Shown in pieces: positions 10,159-20,542 of a stretch of 64,000 nucleotides of DNA; the first letter of the stretch is position 1, and each line of letters begins with the position of its first letter. Source of the stretch: Candidatus Hydrogenedentota bacterium (GTDB taxonomy: Bacteria; Hydrogenedentota; Hydrogenedentia; Hydrogenedentales; SLHB01); assembly GCA_029552745.1 (NCBI GenBank), contig JAKPDK010000184.1, positions 551,372 through 615,371 of the forward strand, given 5' to 3'. The notes beneath the pieces were generated by a model that saw only the letters and a list, made by a program, of their open reading frames with translations, did not search any database and was not told where the DNA came from. Position numbers and translations under genes: made by a program.

Positions 10159-11037
10159 ATGACCGACAAAAATAAAACAAAAGAAGAATTGCTCGAGGAA
10201 ATCGAACGTCTTCGCGAACGCATCATGGACCTGGAGCAGGCGAAAGAAACCTCCGAGTACCTTGAGCGGTTGGTGCGAATCAGTGAACAAGCCGAACGCG
10301 AGTTCAGTAAACGCCTGAGTGCCTTGTTGGAAATTGTCAATGAGCTTTCTATGGAACCGACCGTGGATGACCTCTGCCGACGCGCCGTGGAGTTGTCTAC
10401 ACAACGACTGGGTTTTGAACGTATCGGCATCCTTTTCAAAACCGATAATCCGGAAGTGTTTGTTGGGTCGTTTGGGATCGACGAACATGGCCACATTCGA
10501 GACGAGCGAAACACCTACACCCACTTCGACGAGAATTCACCCGAATACCCGATTTTAAACAGTAAAGAGCCGCTGGTGTTTTGGGGCACGGAACCGGTGG
10601 TCGACGCAAAAGGGAAGGTTATCGGCACAGGAAGACGCGTGCTGGCGCCCATGTGGGATGGGCAAAAGGTGATCGGCCACATGAGCATGGACAACCTCAT
10701 CACCAACACGCCGATTACCGAACAACAATGCAACCTGTTTCGAATGTTCAGTACCAGCGTGGGATACCTGGTTACGAGGAAACGTACGGACTTAGAACGC
10801 GAACGGTTAATAACTGAGTTGCAAGCCGCCCTCGCTCAAATCAAGACCCTGAGTGGACTCATTCCCATTTGCGCGTCGTGCAAGAAAATCCGCGATGATA
10901 AGGGCTATTGGAGTCAGGTGGAAGAATACATCCGAGCACACTCCGATGTCGAGTTCACACACAGCATATGCCCTGAATGTATGAAAAAACTCTATCCGGA
11001 AGTTGTTGCAGCGCAACAAAATGACCGACAGATGTAA
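10159..11037 (+). CDS. Coiled-coil GAF-domain protein with C-terminal CASCKKIRDDKGYW...CPEC motif
   Basis: N-terminal coiled coil, GAF-like centre, C-terminal LIPICASCKKIRDDKGYWSQVEEYIRAHSDVEFTHSICPECMKKLYPE. Confidence 0.75.
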   Translation: MTDKNKTKEELLEEIERLRERIMDLEQAKETSEYLERLVRISEQAEREFSKRLSALLEIVNELSMEPTVDDLCRRAVELSTQRLGFERIGILFKTDNPEVFVGSFGIDEHGHIRDERNTYTHFDENSPEYPILNSKEPLVFWGTEPVVDAKGKVIGTGRRVLAPMWDGQKVIGHMSMDNLITNTPITEQQCNLFRMFSTSVGYLVTRKRTDLERERLITELQAALAQIKTLSGLIPICASCKKIRDDKGYWSQVEEYIRAHSDVEFTHSICPECMKKLYPEVVAAQQNDRQM

Positions 11038-11069
11038 GCACGTTGAGGCATCTGACTGGGAGGCACCTT

Positions 11070-11420
11070 ATGAAAGCACGTGGTCAATCGAAATCCGAGT
11101 ACAAGATGTCTATCCGGGAACAAGCAAAACAAAAACTTCATCCCGACCATAGCCTGAAACAGGCACAATATCGTAGTGCCGTCGAAAGCGAACGACAAAA
11201 ATTGCTCACGAAATCCTCCGAGGCCGGCGACCCCAAAGCGAAAAAGATCCGAAGCGAGCTAACCTTTTTGCTAAACAATTACACACCCGCCCACGATATG
11301 CGAATAGAACAGCTGATTGAAGAGTGGCGCAAGAGCGGCGATCCTCAATATGACCCCATGATACGGATCAAACTGCGCCAAGCGCGCCAAAGTCACATGC
11401 GGGAGACGCCCTCCGTCTGA
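11070..11420 (+). CDS. Hypothetical protein
   Basis: Open frame 33 bp after the GAF gene, MKARGQSKSEYKMSIREQAKQ...; no recognised family. Confidence 0.5.
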   Translation: MKARGQSKSEYKMSIREQAKQKLHPDHSLKQAQYRSAVESERQKLLTKSSEAGDPKAKKIRSELTFLLNNYTPAHDMRIEQLIEEWRKSGDPQYDPMIRIKLRQARQSHMRETPSV

Positions 11421-11465
11421 AGCAGTATTCTCTGGCTAAAGAGCGGTGTATTTTAGAAAACGACT

Positions 11466-12647
11466 CTACTTGCCGGAGGCTGGTGTGGTCTCGCCGAAAT
11501 TTGCGGCGCCATTAAACACTTTGTTGAAAAACTCTACCATGTAATATTGACACCGGTCATTGACTTCCTTAGCGAGATCCATCGTATGCGGCCAACCTTC
11601 GAGTCGGTCATACAGGTAAAAAATCCCCAGTTCTTTCAGCTTCTTCGCTAGGAGATCGGATTGAGTTACGGGTACAGTGTCGTCAACCGTCCCCTGCAGA
11701 ATCAACGTCGGCGGGTCATCCGGCGTCAAATAAGTGATCGGCGAAGCTTTCACATACAGATCGGGGTCTTCTTCGTATGTTTTGCCTAGAAACGCCTTCA
11801 CCACATCCGCTTTTTGACCCTCGGGCGCCGTCAAGTCAACCGGGCCATAGAGGTCTACAACGGCTTGCACACGGCTACTGACACCGGCATTTCCTCCAGA
11901 GCCTTCAAACTCCGGGAGATCGCTGGTATATCCTACCATCAGCGCCAAATACCCGCCTGCCGAACCACCGATGACCGCAATCTTGTTAGGGTCAACGTGG
12001 TATTGACTGGCATTGGCACGCATCCAACGGACGGCACATTTTGCATCTTCGACCGCAGCAGGAAATTTCGCTTCACTCGAAAACCGATAAGAAATCGTGG
12101 CGACAACATACCCCCGTTTGGCAAACAGCCCGGTGTAGTACTTGTAATCGGAGCGGTTTCCGCTTTTCCATCCGCCGCCATGAATAAATATCAATCCCGG
12201 ACGCAACTCGGAACCTGCCGTTGCGGGCTGATACAAATCCAAAAGAAGCGGTCGTGTACCGCCTATGTTGCCATACTCAATATCTTTGGTTTCGATTACG
12301 CCTTCCGGCACCGGGGCATCCCTGTCGATTATAGCCACCTTGCCCGACATGACAGCGGCATGCACCTCTGCGGTGGTCGCAAAACCCTTCGGAGCTGGTG
12401 GAGCGCCCTCCAAAGGTGTCACAAGGGAGGAAACATCGTCCTTCTGTCTTTCTTCTGCAGGAGGCGTCTCAGATGCTGACGAAGCTGCTGGAGCAGGGGA
12501 AGGTGTTTGAACAACTGCTGCCGCGGGCGCCTCAGTTGGGGGAGGCGGTTGAGGACTTTCCTTCGGCGCACATGCACTTAGGACTACCAGCAAAAAAACG
12601 AACGACGCAAGAGAAAAAACGCCAGGTCTCTTGTAAAGAACCTTCAT
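11466..12647 (-). CDS. Alpha/beta hydrolase (esterase/BD-FAE-like) lipoprotein
   Basis: Lipobox VVLSACAPKE; IFIHGGGWKSGNRSDYK; GGSAGGYLALMVGY nucleophile elbow; LILQGTVDDTVP. Confidence 0.88.
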   Translation of the reverse strand: MKVLYKRPGVFSLASFVFLLVVLSACAPKESPQPPPPTEAPAAAVVQTPSPAPAASSASETPPAEERQKDDVSSLVTPLEGAPPAPKGFATTAEVHAAVMSGKVAIIDRDAPVPEGVIETKDIEYGNIGGTRPLLLDLYQPATAGSELRPGLIFIHGGGWKSGNRSDYKYYTGLFAKRGYVVATISYRFSSEAKFPAAVEDAKCAVRWMRANASQYHVDPNKIAVIGGSAGGYLALMVGYTSDLPEFEGSGGNAGVSSRVQAVVDLYGPVDLTAPEGQKADVVKAFLGKTYEEDPDLYVKASPITYLTPDDPPTLILQGTVDDTVPVTQSDLLAKKLKELGIFYLYDRLEGWPHTMDLAKEVNDRCQYYMVEFFNKVFNGAANFGETTPASGK

Positions 12648-12690
12648 TTTTCAGCCTTTCTACGTACGCTCTTGTACAACAGGCAAGAGG

Positions 12691-13932
12691 TTACTGGATT
12701 TTCTCAACGCGGTAACCGCCTTTTGCACGGTCACTCAAGTAAATCAAGAAAAATACAATACAGATCACCACCGGCAAAATCGCCCAAATAGGTAGTACTT
12801 TCTCGGGTCCCAGCTTATCATTGATTAGCCCCATCACCGGGCCAGCCACCGCCGTCGAAATACTCCCGGTACCTCCGATGAGAGCAAGACCAAACGCCCC
12901 TGTCCGTGGAAAACGTTCAGAGGTGATACCCAACATGGTAGGCCACCAAAAACACACGCCGAAATACAAAAGGCCGGAGGCGATAAACCACATCAGCGGA
13001 GTCTTTGCGATGTTGCACAAGAAAAGGCCGACGGCCGCAAAGGGGGCGGTAAATGCGATCAAAGATACCGGTGTGAATTTATGCGCAATACCGCTGACGA
13101 ATTGCCTCAATGCCCACATTAAGCCGCTGCCCCACACCAGCAGCAACACCCCAGCACCATGACGGCTCCCCATGACTTGATTGTAAATATTGGTAATCCA
13201 CTGTCCGGGCCCCAGCTCGGTGGCGGCCGTCAACCACATCATCACCCACACCAACCAAAACAAAGGTTGACGAAGTGTTTCTGTGAACATTTCTGAAAAT
13301 GACACCCCTGCCGCTTTACGTTCTGTCGGTGGGAACTTCTCGCCCAGAATCATGACGGTGTAAATAACAGCCGGAATTAGTAGCAAAGCCATCTTAACTT
13401 TCCAGCCGAGTGCACTACCTGGCCCAAACGACGACGTCTGATTCAACGCAACACATAGCAAGCCGCCGATGACAATACCTCCCGGAAACCAGGCATGAAA
13501 AAGGGTCAGTTTTTGCGTTTTCTTTTCCGGGTAGATAGTGGCGATCAGAGGATTGCACGCCGCCTCCACCAAACCGTTCGCGATACCGACCAACAACGTG
13601 GCAAGGAAAAGCACCGTAAAGTTGGGAGCGAAAATAGTGAGAATGGCGCCACCGATGTGCCCTGCCGCCGCCAAGCGAATAATGTTGCCCATTCCCAACG
13701 CATCGCACAAAGGACCGCCAATAAAAATCGAGAGTCCAAATCCCCAAAATGCTGCTCCGGCAATCCACCCGACATTCGTTTTGTTCAAACTAAATACACT
13801 CTCAAAATCGGCCATGATGTCCCCGCGAATAGCAAAGGACATTGCCGTCGCAATCAAAGCGATGCAACTCGCCAAGAAAAGACGATCGGCATTAATTTTT
13901 TGGGTGTCAGAAGCGTCCGCCATGTTTGCCAT
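12691..13932 (-). CDS. MFS transporter
   Basis: About 12 hydrophobic segments; MADFESVFSLNKTNVGWIAGAAFWGFGLSIFIGGPLCDALG. Confidence 0.88.
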   Translation of the reverse strand: MANMADASDTQKINADRLFLASCIALIATAMSFAIRGDIMADFESVFSLNKTNVGWIAGAAFWGFGLSIFIGGPLCDALGMGNIIRLAAAGHIGGAILTIFAPNFTVLFLATLLVGIANGLVEAACNPLIATIYPEKKTQKLTLFHAWFPGGIVIGGLLCVALNQTSSFGPGSALGWKVKMALLLIPAVIYTVMILGEKFPPTERKAAGVSFSEMFTETLRQPLFWLVWVMMWLTAATELGPGQWITNIYNQVMGSRHGAGVLLLVWGSGLMWALRQFVSGIAHKFTPVSLIAFTAPFAAVGLFLCNIAKTPLMWFIASGLLYFGVCFWWPTMLGITSERFPRTGAFGLALIGGTGSISTAVAGPVMGLINDKLGPEKVLPIWAILPVVICIVFFLIYLSDRAKGGYRVEKIQ

Positions 13933-14141
13933 CTCGCAATTCCTCCTTCACGATTAGGATTCCGCGCCCCAGCGGAACCCGTTTGCCGCCACTATCCTTT
14001 GTGATACTACTTATGTCTTATGGGCTACGTCAACCCCTTTCTAAAGTTGACGACCCCTCCACCGGTTTTTCCGAAGACGCCCCCACAAGCGTGTCGTAAA
14101 TACCGGGACAGTTCTGTAGTGATCCTGAGAAAAACTGACAC

Positions 14142-14606
14142 CTAACTACGGGTGCGCACAACGCGTTTAATAGCTCGGTCCATCTCCCGTGTCTCTTCAC
14201 GTTCGCGGATCACAGCCCGCTTATCCACCGTATGCCGCCCCCGACAAAGTCCAATCTCCACTTTGACCTTCCCGCGAGAAAAATAAAGACGCAACGGAAC
14301 GAGGGTCAAACCTTTTTCGGCGACTTGCCCGCCCAGTCTCAGAATCTCCCGCTTGTGCATGAGTAGTTTGCGGGGGCGTTCGGGGTCATGGTTCCACACA
14401 GAACCCTTCTCATACGGGCTAATGTGTGCACCGATCAAAAACAGTTCGCCGTTCTCCACATCAGCGTAACTATCTTTTAGGGATATCCTGCCTTCCCGCA
14501 AAGACTTTACTTCCGTGCCGCGCAAGGCGATGCCTGCTTCAAACCGCTCCAGCACCTCATAATCCCGCCGCGCCCGGCGGTTATCGATGATCAATTTTTC
14601 GCCCAC
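14142..14606 (-). CDS. smpB: SsrA-binding protein SmpB
   Basis: NRRARRDYEVLERFEAGIALRGTEVKSLREGRISLKDSYADVENGELFLIGAHISPY. Confidence 0.97.
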   Translation of the reverse strand: MGEKLIIDNRRARRDYEVLERFEAGIALRGTEVKSLREGRISLKDSYADVENGELFLIGAHISPYEKGSVWNHDPERPRKLLMHKREILRLGGQVAEKGLTLVPLRLYFSRGKVKVEIGLCRGRHTVDKRAVIREREETREMDRAIKRVVRTRS

Positions 14607-14626
14607 AGCGGCTCCTAATCAACTTC

Positions 14627-15955
14627 TTAGTTGGCGCCGCGTCGCGGTCCCCAAGAAGGACCCTGACATTCCAGTCCGGGAATATTGATGCGGCGTTGCA
14701 TGCCAGTTTCTACGTTAACCGTCCAGAGCTCCCATCTACCCGAACGACTTGAGGCAAACACAATATGACGAGAATCTTTTGACCAACTCGGTGACTCGTT
14801 ACTGCCCGGCGAATCGGTCAACTTGCGTGGATCGGAACCATCTGCATTCATAACATAAATCTCAAATCCACCACTCTCTACCACATAGACGATTTTCTTG
14901 CCGTCTGGCGACCATTCCGGATCATAGGACCTTCCCCCCTGATAGGAAAGGCGTCTGAGATTACTGCCGTCCAGACCGCTAGCAAAAATCTGGGCACCAC
15001 CTAAACGGTCACTCACAAAAACAATCTCTTTTCCGTCAGGACTGAAGGAGGGCGAGGTTTCCAGTGATTTCGCATTCGTGACACGTCTTTTGCCTGAACC
15101 GTCCGGATTCACAAGATAAATCTCTGCGTTGGCGTCTTTGCTCAAGGCTATTGCCAATTGACTACCATCAGGCGCCCACGCGGGAGAGACATTCATGCCG
15201 ACATCTTTCGACAGGTAGGTGGATTTACCCGTCGTCAGGTCCAACACATAAAGAAAGGGGAAACGGTCCTTGAACGACAAATACGCGATTCGGTTACCCT
15301 CGGGTGAGAATTGGGGCAGAATGGACGTGCTGTTATGTTCCGTAACCCGCTTCAAGTTGGCGCCGTCATAATCCACCACGTAGATTTCTTTATTCCCCGT
15401 GCTTGACGTAAACCCGCTGAAACAAATCTGCGAAGTCGCTATACCTGCCTCACCGGTTAGCGCTAGAACAATCTCGTCTGAGAATTGATGGGCAATATGC
15501 CTTTTCCAATCCGCCGTTGCCGTGAACCGTTTCCCGACATACTGTTGGCCGCTTCGCACCTCAAAAAGCCTGCCTTCCAACACGATTCTTCCTTGCTCCA
15601 TCGTCACGTAAGCATATACGAGGAACTCAATCCCAGTTTGTCCCCATGCCGGGAAATCAATCCTTCCGGCATCGCTGGTGAACCCCACAAAACTTTTGGG
15701 GTAACGATCACGCGATAGCAACGTGAAAAGGCAGGAAAAGTCCAAATCATACCGGACAATTTCGGCAAGTTCTGCGCCTAAAGCTTCCTGGCCAGGCGCG
15801 GCGGCAAAATCCGGCACCGCGATGGCTATTCGTTGATCGACGCGAGTTATGTCGATCCGCACAGCGCCGGGTGCAGAACTTTGTCCAAAAGCAGACGTCC
15901 CCAGCGTCATCGATATTCCCACCAGCAGAACCCATACAATATCACACCGTTTCAC
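14627..15955 (-). CDS. tolB: Tol-Pal system protein TolB
   Basis: Signal peptide, TolB N-domain, repeated WSPDGKKIVYV/FSPDGKEIVFVSDR beta-propeller motifs. Confidence 0.92.
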   Translation of the reverse strand: MKRCDIVWVLLVGISMTLGTSAFGQSSAPGAVRIDITRVDQRIAIAVPDFAAAPGQEALGAELAEIVRYDLDFSCLFTLLSRDRYPKSFVGFTSDAGRIDFPAWGQTGIEFLVYAYVTMEQGRIVLEGRLFEVRSGQQYVGKRFTATADWKRHIAHQFSDEIVLALTGEAGIATSQICFSGFTSSTGNKEIYVVDYDGANLKRVTEHNSTSILPQFSPEGNRIAYLSFKDRFPFLYVLDLTTGKSTYLSKDVGMNVSPAWAPDGSQLAIALSKDANAEIYLVNPDGSGKRRVTNAKSLETSPSFSPDGKEIVFVSDRLGGAQIFASGLDGSNLRRLSYQGGRSYDPEWSPDGKKIVYVVESGGFEIYVMNADGSDPRKLTDSPGSNESPSWSKDSRHIVFASSRSGRWELWTVNVETGMQRRINIPGLECQGPSWGPRRGAN

Positions 15956-16012
15956 GTTGTCTTTCTCCTTTTTCTCCTAATCCCGCCCTTTTGAGAATTA
16001 TCGCTATCCACC

Positions 16013-17140
16013 TCATGACCCGATGGTGAAGGTAAACACCACCTGCTGCTCCAATTCCCTAAATCCGTCCGGAAACGGCGGATAGGGTGCAGCTTCCTTC
16101 AAGGCTTTCACCGCAGACTCTGCCACACGCGGGTCGGCTGTGTCTTTAACAATAACTGGGTCGGAAAGCAGATTACCATCTCGGCTAACCCAAACCGAGA
16201 TCTCCACTTGACTGCCAATCGGCGCGCCTGCCGGTTGGACCCACGCACGATCCACCAAACGCTGTACAAGCCGAGACCAAGCGTCTAACTCCGTGGGTAA
16301 CCCCGCGCTTTCCATCGTAATTCCTGTTTTCAGGGGAGTCGTTGGCACGGCTGGCGCCTTCGCCTCTTGGATAGGTTCCCGAATGGGCTCCGTTTTGGGT
16401 TTCGTCTCCGCCTTGGGCTTCGCCTCCGGCTTCGGCTTGGGTTCCGGAGGCTTGGGCTTGGCTTCCTGTTTAGGCGGCTCCGGTTTGGGCTCAGGTTTGG
16501 GTTTCGGCTCCGGTTTCGGCACCTCCGGTTTGGGCTTTGGCGGTTCGGGTTTCGGAGGTTCAGGCTTCGGTTCCGGTTTCGGTTCGGGTGGCGGCGGCGT
16601 TTCAGGTTCCGGCGGCGCCGCTTGTTGTTTCGGCGTTTCCGGTGAAAACTGGTCACTGACCAGTTGGACTTGGTAAATATTCCCCGCGACGGGTGTGCGA
16701 CGCAACATGTATGTCTGACTAAAAACTATAACGGCAAGAACATGTAGCACGATCGATACAATTATCGCATACCGCAAACGACGGTTTGTGGGCAGACGCC
16801 TCCAATAATCTTCATAAGGAGACCGCACCCATTCGGGTATACCGCTGCGCGTACCCGCAACTCGTGGATCCGCTTGCCTTCGGAAAGCGACCAGATTGTC
16901 CTGCGTCGCGCCCGTTGGATTCATCGCAACACGGCGGTTCGTGGAGGCGCCAAACGGAGAGACACGCCTGACCTGCGGCGACGGGTCCCCCGTAAAAACA
17001 CACGGTCGCTCTTCCGAAAACGGTGTTCCTCCCTGACTCGTCGAAGTCGGACGAGTGCCAGGAAGCGAGCGGGCATTCTGGGGACCGCTCAACGGCACAC
17101 CCCGTCTAGGATCTATAGGCTTTTGCGGTCTATTTTCCAT
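16013..17140 (-). CDS. TonB/TolA-like energy transducer with Pro-Glu-Lys-rich linker
   Basis: One TM segment, PEPKPEPKPEPPKPEPPKPKPE linker, C-terminal TonB_C-like domain (VWVSRDGNLLSDPVIVKDTADPRVAESAVKALKEAAPYPPFP). Confidence 0.88.
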   Translation of the reverse strand: MENRPQKPIDPRRGVPLSGPQNARSLPGTRPTSTSQGGTPFSEERPCVFTGDPSPQVRRVSPFGASTNRRVAMNPTGATQDNLVAFRRQADPRVAGTRSGIPEWVRSPYEDYWRRLPTNRRLRYAIIVSIVLHVLAVIVFSQTYMLRRTPVAGNIYQVQLVSDQFSPETPKQQAAPPEPETPPPPEPKPEPKPEPPKPEPPKPKPEVPKPEPKPKPEPKPEPPKQEAKPKPPEPKPKPEAKPKAETKPKTEPIREPIQEAKAPAVPTTPLKTGITMESAGLPTELDAWSRLVQRLVDRAWVQPAGAPIGSQVEISVWVSRDGNLLSDPVIVKDTADPRVAESAVKALKEAAPYPPFPDGFRELEQQVVFTFTIGS

Positions 17141-17378
17141 ACCAAATCAATAAATCTGACACTTTGTCATGAGTCTATTAGAACATTTCAACCATATAAT
17201 AAGCAACAAGACTAGCTCTCTTCCCCCTTGAGTTTAACAGTCTACGTGCCTAGACAATCGGCACAAGATGCGACTTCGATGTATCCAGGAAATCATCTTT
17301 GACTTCTATCCTCTTTGCAAGCAATAAAGTTCCCTGGATACGAGACGATTACCAAACCGACCTATGCGTTTTCCCCAT

Positions 17379-20300
17379 TCAGTTGACTGTAAAAATATAG
17401 TTTCCTGAACCCAAAGCTAACCTCCAACCGGATGAGGTCTGTTCCGCGTCTTTCGGGAGTTCCTGATTGTTCATTAACACGCGCCCTTCTTGCTTTACCC
17501 GAGGTACCGTAACCACCGCCTCGCTATTTGGAGGAACGCAAACTCTCATCCAAAAACGGTCTTCGTCCCTCCTCCAGTCGCAGGCGATTTCCCCCCGAAC
17601 GGAATCCAGTCTTGTCTGAGCGCCTCCTAAATTATCTGGGATACGCGGCGCTATCTCAATCCGATGAAATCCAGGCTCGGGCAACGCGCCTATACCGCCC
17701 ATTACATCCATCATCCAACCTAGGATGCCCCCAAACATCTGGTGATTATGGGAATTCATCTTATTATCCGTTTCGAGATTCCACAACTCCCATAAAGTCG
17801 TTGCCCCATGGTTTAACATGTAGCCCCAACTCGGAAAATCTTGCTGAAAGACCAACCGAAAAGCCAAATCCTCACGATTTGCGGCTTTGAGTACGTCGAA
17901 CAGGTACTTTGTACCCAAGATCCCCGTTGCAAGATGTCCATTTCGTTTTTCTTCTATGTCTCGTATCAAGTGTTGTAACGCGGACTCTTTTTGTTGGTTT
18001 TGAGCAATTCCAAGATACAGAGGCCATATCTGAGAAAACTGGCTCCCATTGCCGTAACACTGATCCTTCTCGTTCCAAAAACTTCGGTTAAAAGCGTCCG
18101 CGATCCGCGCAGCCCGGTCGGCGAAGCTAATGCGATCTCCTTCGTTTCCGAGAACCGACGCAAACTCCTCTAAAATCTTAGCCGTCCAGTAATAAACCCC
18201 CGTGGAGATTAACGGCCCTGGTGTTTCTTCCAAACCAACCCAGTCACCATAATGGCAATACTCGACAATACCCTCTTTCGCCCTCTTTTCCATCGTGGAA
18301 AACCAGCGCTTGATGTTTTCGTAATGCTCTGACACAGCGCGGACATCGCCGTAATAGCGGTAAAGGTACCATGTAATCAGCGGATAGGCAATTGCCCATG
18401 GGGGGGAACCTTCTACGCGTCCAAAACGCCCCTGCAAAAAGGGGGCAACATCCGGTACATACCCTTCCTCGCTTTGGGAATCCGCAATACAGCGCAACCA
18501 ATTTTCATAATACGCCGCGGCATCGTAATTCATGATGGTACTTTCCGCGGCTAGATGAGCGTCCCCCATCCAGCCCATGCGCTCATCCCGTTGAGGGCAA
18601 TCCGTGGGATGACTCATCGAGTTCGCACGAATACTCCACCGTGTCATGTCCCGAATGGCATTAAGTACCGGGCTCGTCGTGGAAAAACATCCCGCTTCGG
18701 GAAAATCGGTATGAACGACCTCCGCTTGGATGTCATCGGCTTTAAGGTCTCGCGGGTACCCTTTTATTTCAGCATATCGAAAACCGTGTTGCGTGAAACG
18801 AGGAGCATAGACTTCTTCACCGCTCCCCTTAAGGATATATCGGTCTGTCGCCCGCGCCGAACGTAAATTGGACGGATTCAATGTCCCGTCGGGATACAGA
18901 ACTTCGGCATGACGCATCACAATTTCCCTACCGGCATTTCCCTCTACCCTAATGCGCAGCCATCCCGTAAGATTCTGCCCGAAGTCCACTATTTGAGTGT
19001 CGGCATCCAACCGGCTGATCTGTATCGGATGGCGCCGTTCCACAACACGAATTGGAGGCATGCTTTGATTGTTCAACTGCCGGGGTGGTTCCTCGTAAAG
19101 AACCGCAGGCGCCCAATCCGTGTCCTGAAATCCGGGCTCTGCCCACCCCGGAATCTCTTTTCTGGCATCATAGGTTTCGCCATGGTACAGGCTTTCTTCT
19201 CGGATGGGACCATCGACCGTTGTCCGCCAACTTTCATCCGTAACAACGATTTCTTCGCCACCGTCGGCGTATTTCACTCGCAATTGCAACCACGCGGCGC
19301 ATGTACCGTAGTGCCAGCCGTGTCCAAGCATCAGACCTATGGCATTTTCCCCGGAACGGACCGCATCGGTAACGTCGTATACGCTGTACAATGCCCTTTT
19401 TGTCCGGACGGTATCCGCCGGATCAAGGACATGGTCTCCGATACGTTGCCCGTTCAGATACAATTCATAATAGCCGAGAGCGGATACATATGCCCTGGCA
19501 CGCGTGACCTTTTCACGCAAGGAAAATCCTTTTCGAAGCAGCGGAGAATGCAGCGACTCGCCGACATAATTGCATATCCCATCGGTAAGATAAGCAAGGC
19601 TTATTCCATGTTGCTCGCTTTCCTGAGTCGTGGAACAGGTAGCGGATTTTCCCAGGGATAACACGTTCTGTCCCGTTCCCAACAGACGCAGCTCGGCTAA
19701 TGCAAACACGTAGGAGCCCGGTTTTCGTTCATACAAGCGAGTGGCGGAAAGTCGGACATAGCGGGCTGAGATAGGAGTTTCGAGCCGAATGGTCACCGCG
19801 TTGCCGCCAGGATTGGGCACATCCGTCTCGCCGGAGTCGACCGTGTACTTCGGTGATGTGAAACGGTCTTCGTCAGAAAACTCTAAACGATACCTCAGAG
19901 GAAAACCAAAACCCTCGACCGTAGTGTCCCCTTCTTTTTTTGTTGCAGGGTACAGAATAACCGTGGTGATCTCGTCAGAACCGCCCAAATCGAGTTGTAC
20001 CCATTGGGTCTCGTCTGCTTTACCGACCGTTCGCGATTGATATCCTACGTGTTGCTTCGCATCTTGCGGACCACGAATCCACCGGGCTCTAAAATCTTCC
20101 GCATGTAACAACCCCATTTCGAACCAAGCAGGCTCACTCCACGCACTCACACGGTCTTGGGCATCCCATGTGCGCACTTTCCAATAATAGCGTGCAAAAG
20201 AACGAAGTGCGGGACCGGCATACTCGACGTGTATCGAATTGTCAGAAATTATCTTTCCCGAATCCCAATAGGGCGTCCCGTTGTCTAGCTCCTCTAACGA

Positions 20301-20516
20301 GGAAGCAACCATTACCTCATACGCTGTTTGCTTCTGGTTGTTCTCGGCATGTCTCATCCACCAGGAAAAGCGGGGAATCGGCGTATCAATTCCCAACGGA
20401 TTGCACAGGTATTCCGTACGTAAATGGGTAGGAGACATCTGCTCGCTGCCTGACGCGTCCATCAGCGGGATGACCAGTATGAGAAAAATGAGTCCAGTTG
20501 TTCTGTTTCGCATCAT
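17379..20516 (-). CDS. Alpha-L-rhamnosidase (GH78)
   Basis: LRTEYLCNPLGIDTPIPRFSWWM; RITARDxxYxLYLNG-like region; DCPQRDERMGWMGDAHLAAESTIMNYD; likely start MMRNRTTG. Confidence 0.93.
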   Translation of the reverse strand: MMRNRTTGLIFLILVIPLMDASGSEQMSPTHLRTEYLCNPLGIDTPIPRFSWWMRHAENNQKQTAYEVMVASSLEELDNGTPYWDSGKIISDNSIHVEYAGPALRSFARYYWKVRTWDAQDRVSAWSEPAWFEMGLLHAEDFRARWIRGPQDAKQHVGYQSRTVGKADETQWVQLDLGGSDEITTVILYPATKKEGDTTVEGFGFPLRYRLEFSDEDRFTSPKYTVDSGETDVPNPGGNAVTIRLETPISARYVRLSATRLYERKPGSYVFALAELRLLGTGQNVLSLGKSATCSTTQESEQHGISLAYLTDGICNYVGESLHSPLLRKGFSLREKVTRARAYVSALGYYELYLNGQRIGDHVLDPADTVRTKRALYSVYDVTDAVRSGENAIGLMLGHGWHYGTCAAWLQLRVKYADGGEEIVVTDESWRTTVDGPIREESLYHGETYDARKEIPGWAEPGFQDTDWAPAVLYEEPPRQLNNQSMPPIRVVERRHPIQISRLDADTQIVDFGQNLTGWLRIRVEGNAGREIVMRHAEVLYPDGTLNPSNLRSARATDRYILKGSGEEVYAPRFTQHGFRYAEIKGYPRDLKADDIQAEVVHTDFPEAGCFSTTSPVLNAIRDMTRWSIRANSMSHPTDCPQRDERMGWMGDAHLAAESTIMNYDAAAYYENWLRCIADSQSEEGYVPDVAPFLQGRFGRVEGSPPWAIAYPLITWYLYRYYGDVRAVSEHYENIKRWFSTMEKRAKEGIVEYCHYGDWVGLEETPGPLISTGVYYWTAKILEEFASVLGNEGDRISFADRAARIADAFNRSFWNEKDQCYGNGSQFSQIWPLYLGIAQNQQKESALQHLIRDIEEKRNGHLATGILGTKYLFDVLKAANREDLAFRLVFQQDFPSWGYMLNHGATTLWELWNLETDNKMNSHNHQMFGGILGWMMDVMGGIGALPEPGFHRIEIAPRIPDNLGGAQTRLDSVRGEIACDWRRDEDRFWMRVCVPPNSEAVVTVPRVKQEGRVLMNNQELPKDAEQTSSGWRLALGSGNYIFTVN

Positions 20517-20542
20517 AGTTCCTGTTGCCTCCTCTGAGTTAT

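Noticed and set aside
16293-16676. Gly/Phe-rich ORFs antisense to the TonB-like gene (GSGFGTSGLGFGGSGFG)
   Set aside because: Low-complexity antisense reading of the PEPKPEP linker; no start region or independent coding evidence.
17281-17341. Inverted repeat GTATCCAGGAA...TTCCCTGGATAC between GH78 and the TonB-like gene
   Set aside because: Could be a terminator or transposon scar, but there is no T-tract or second copy to support either.
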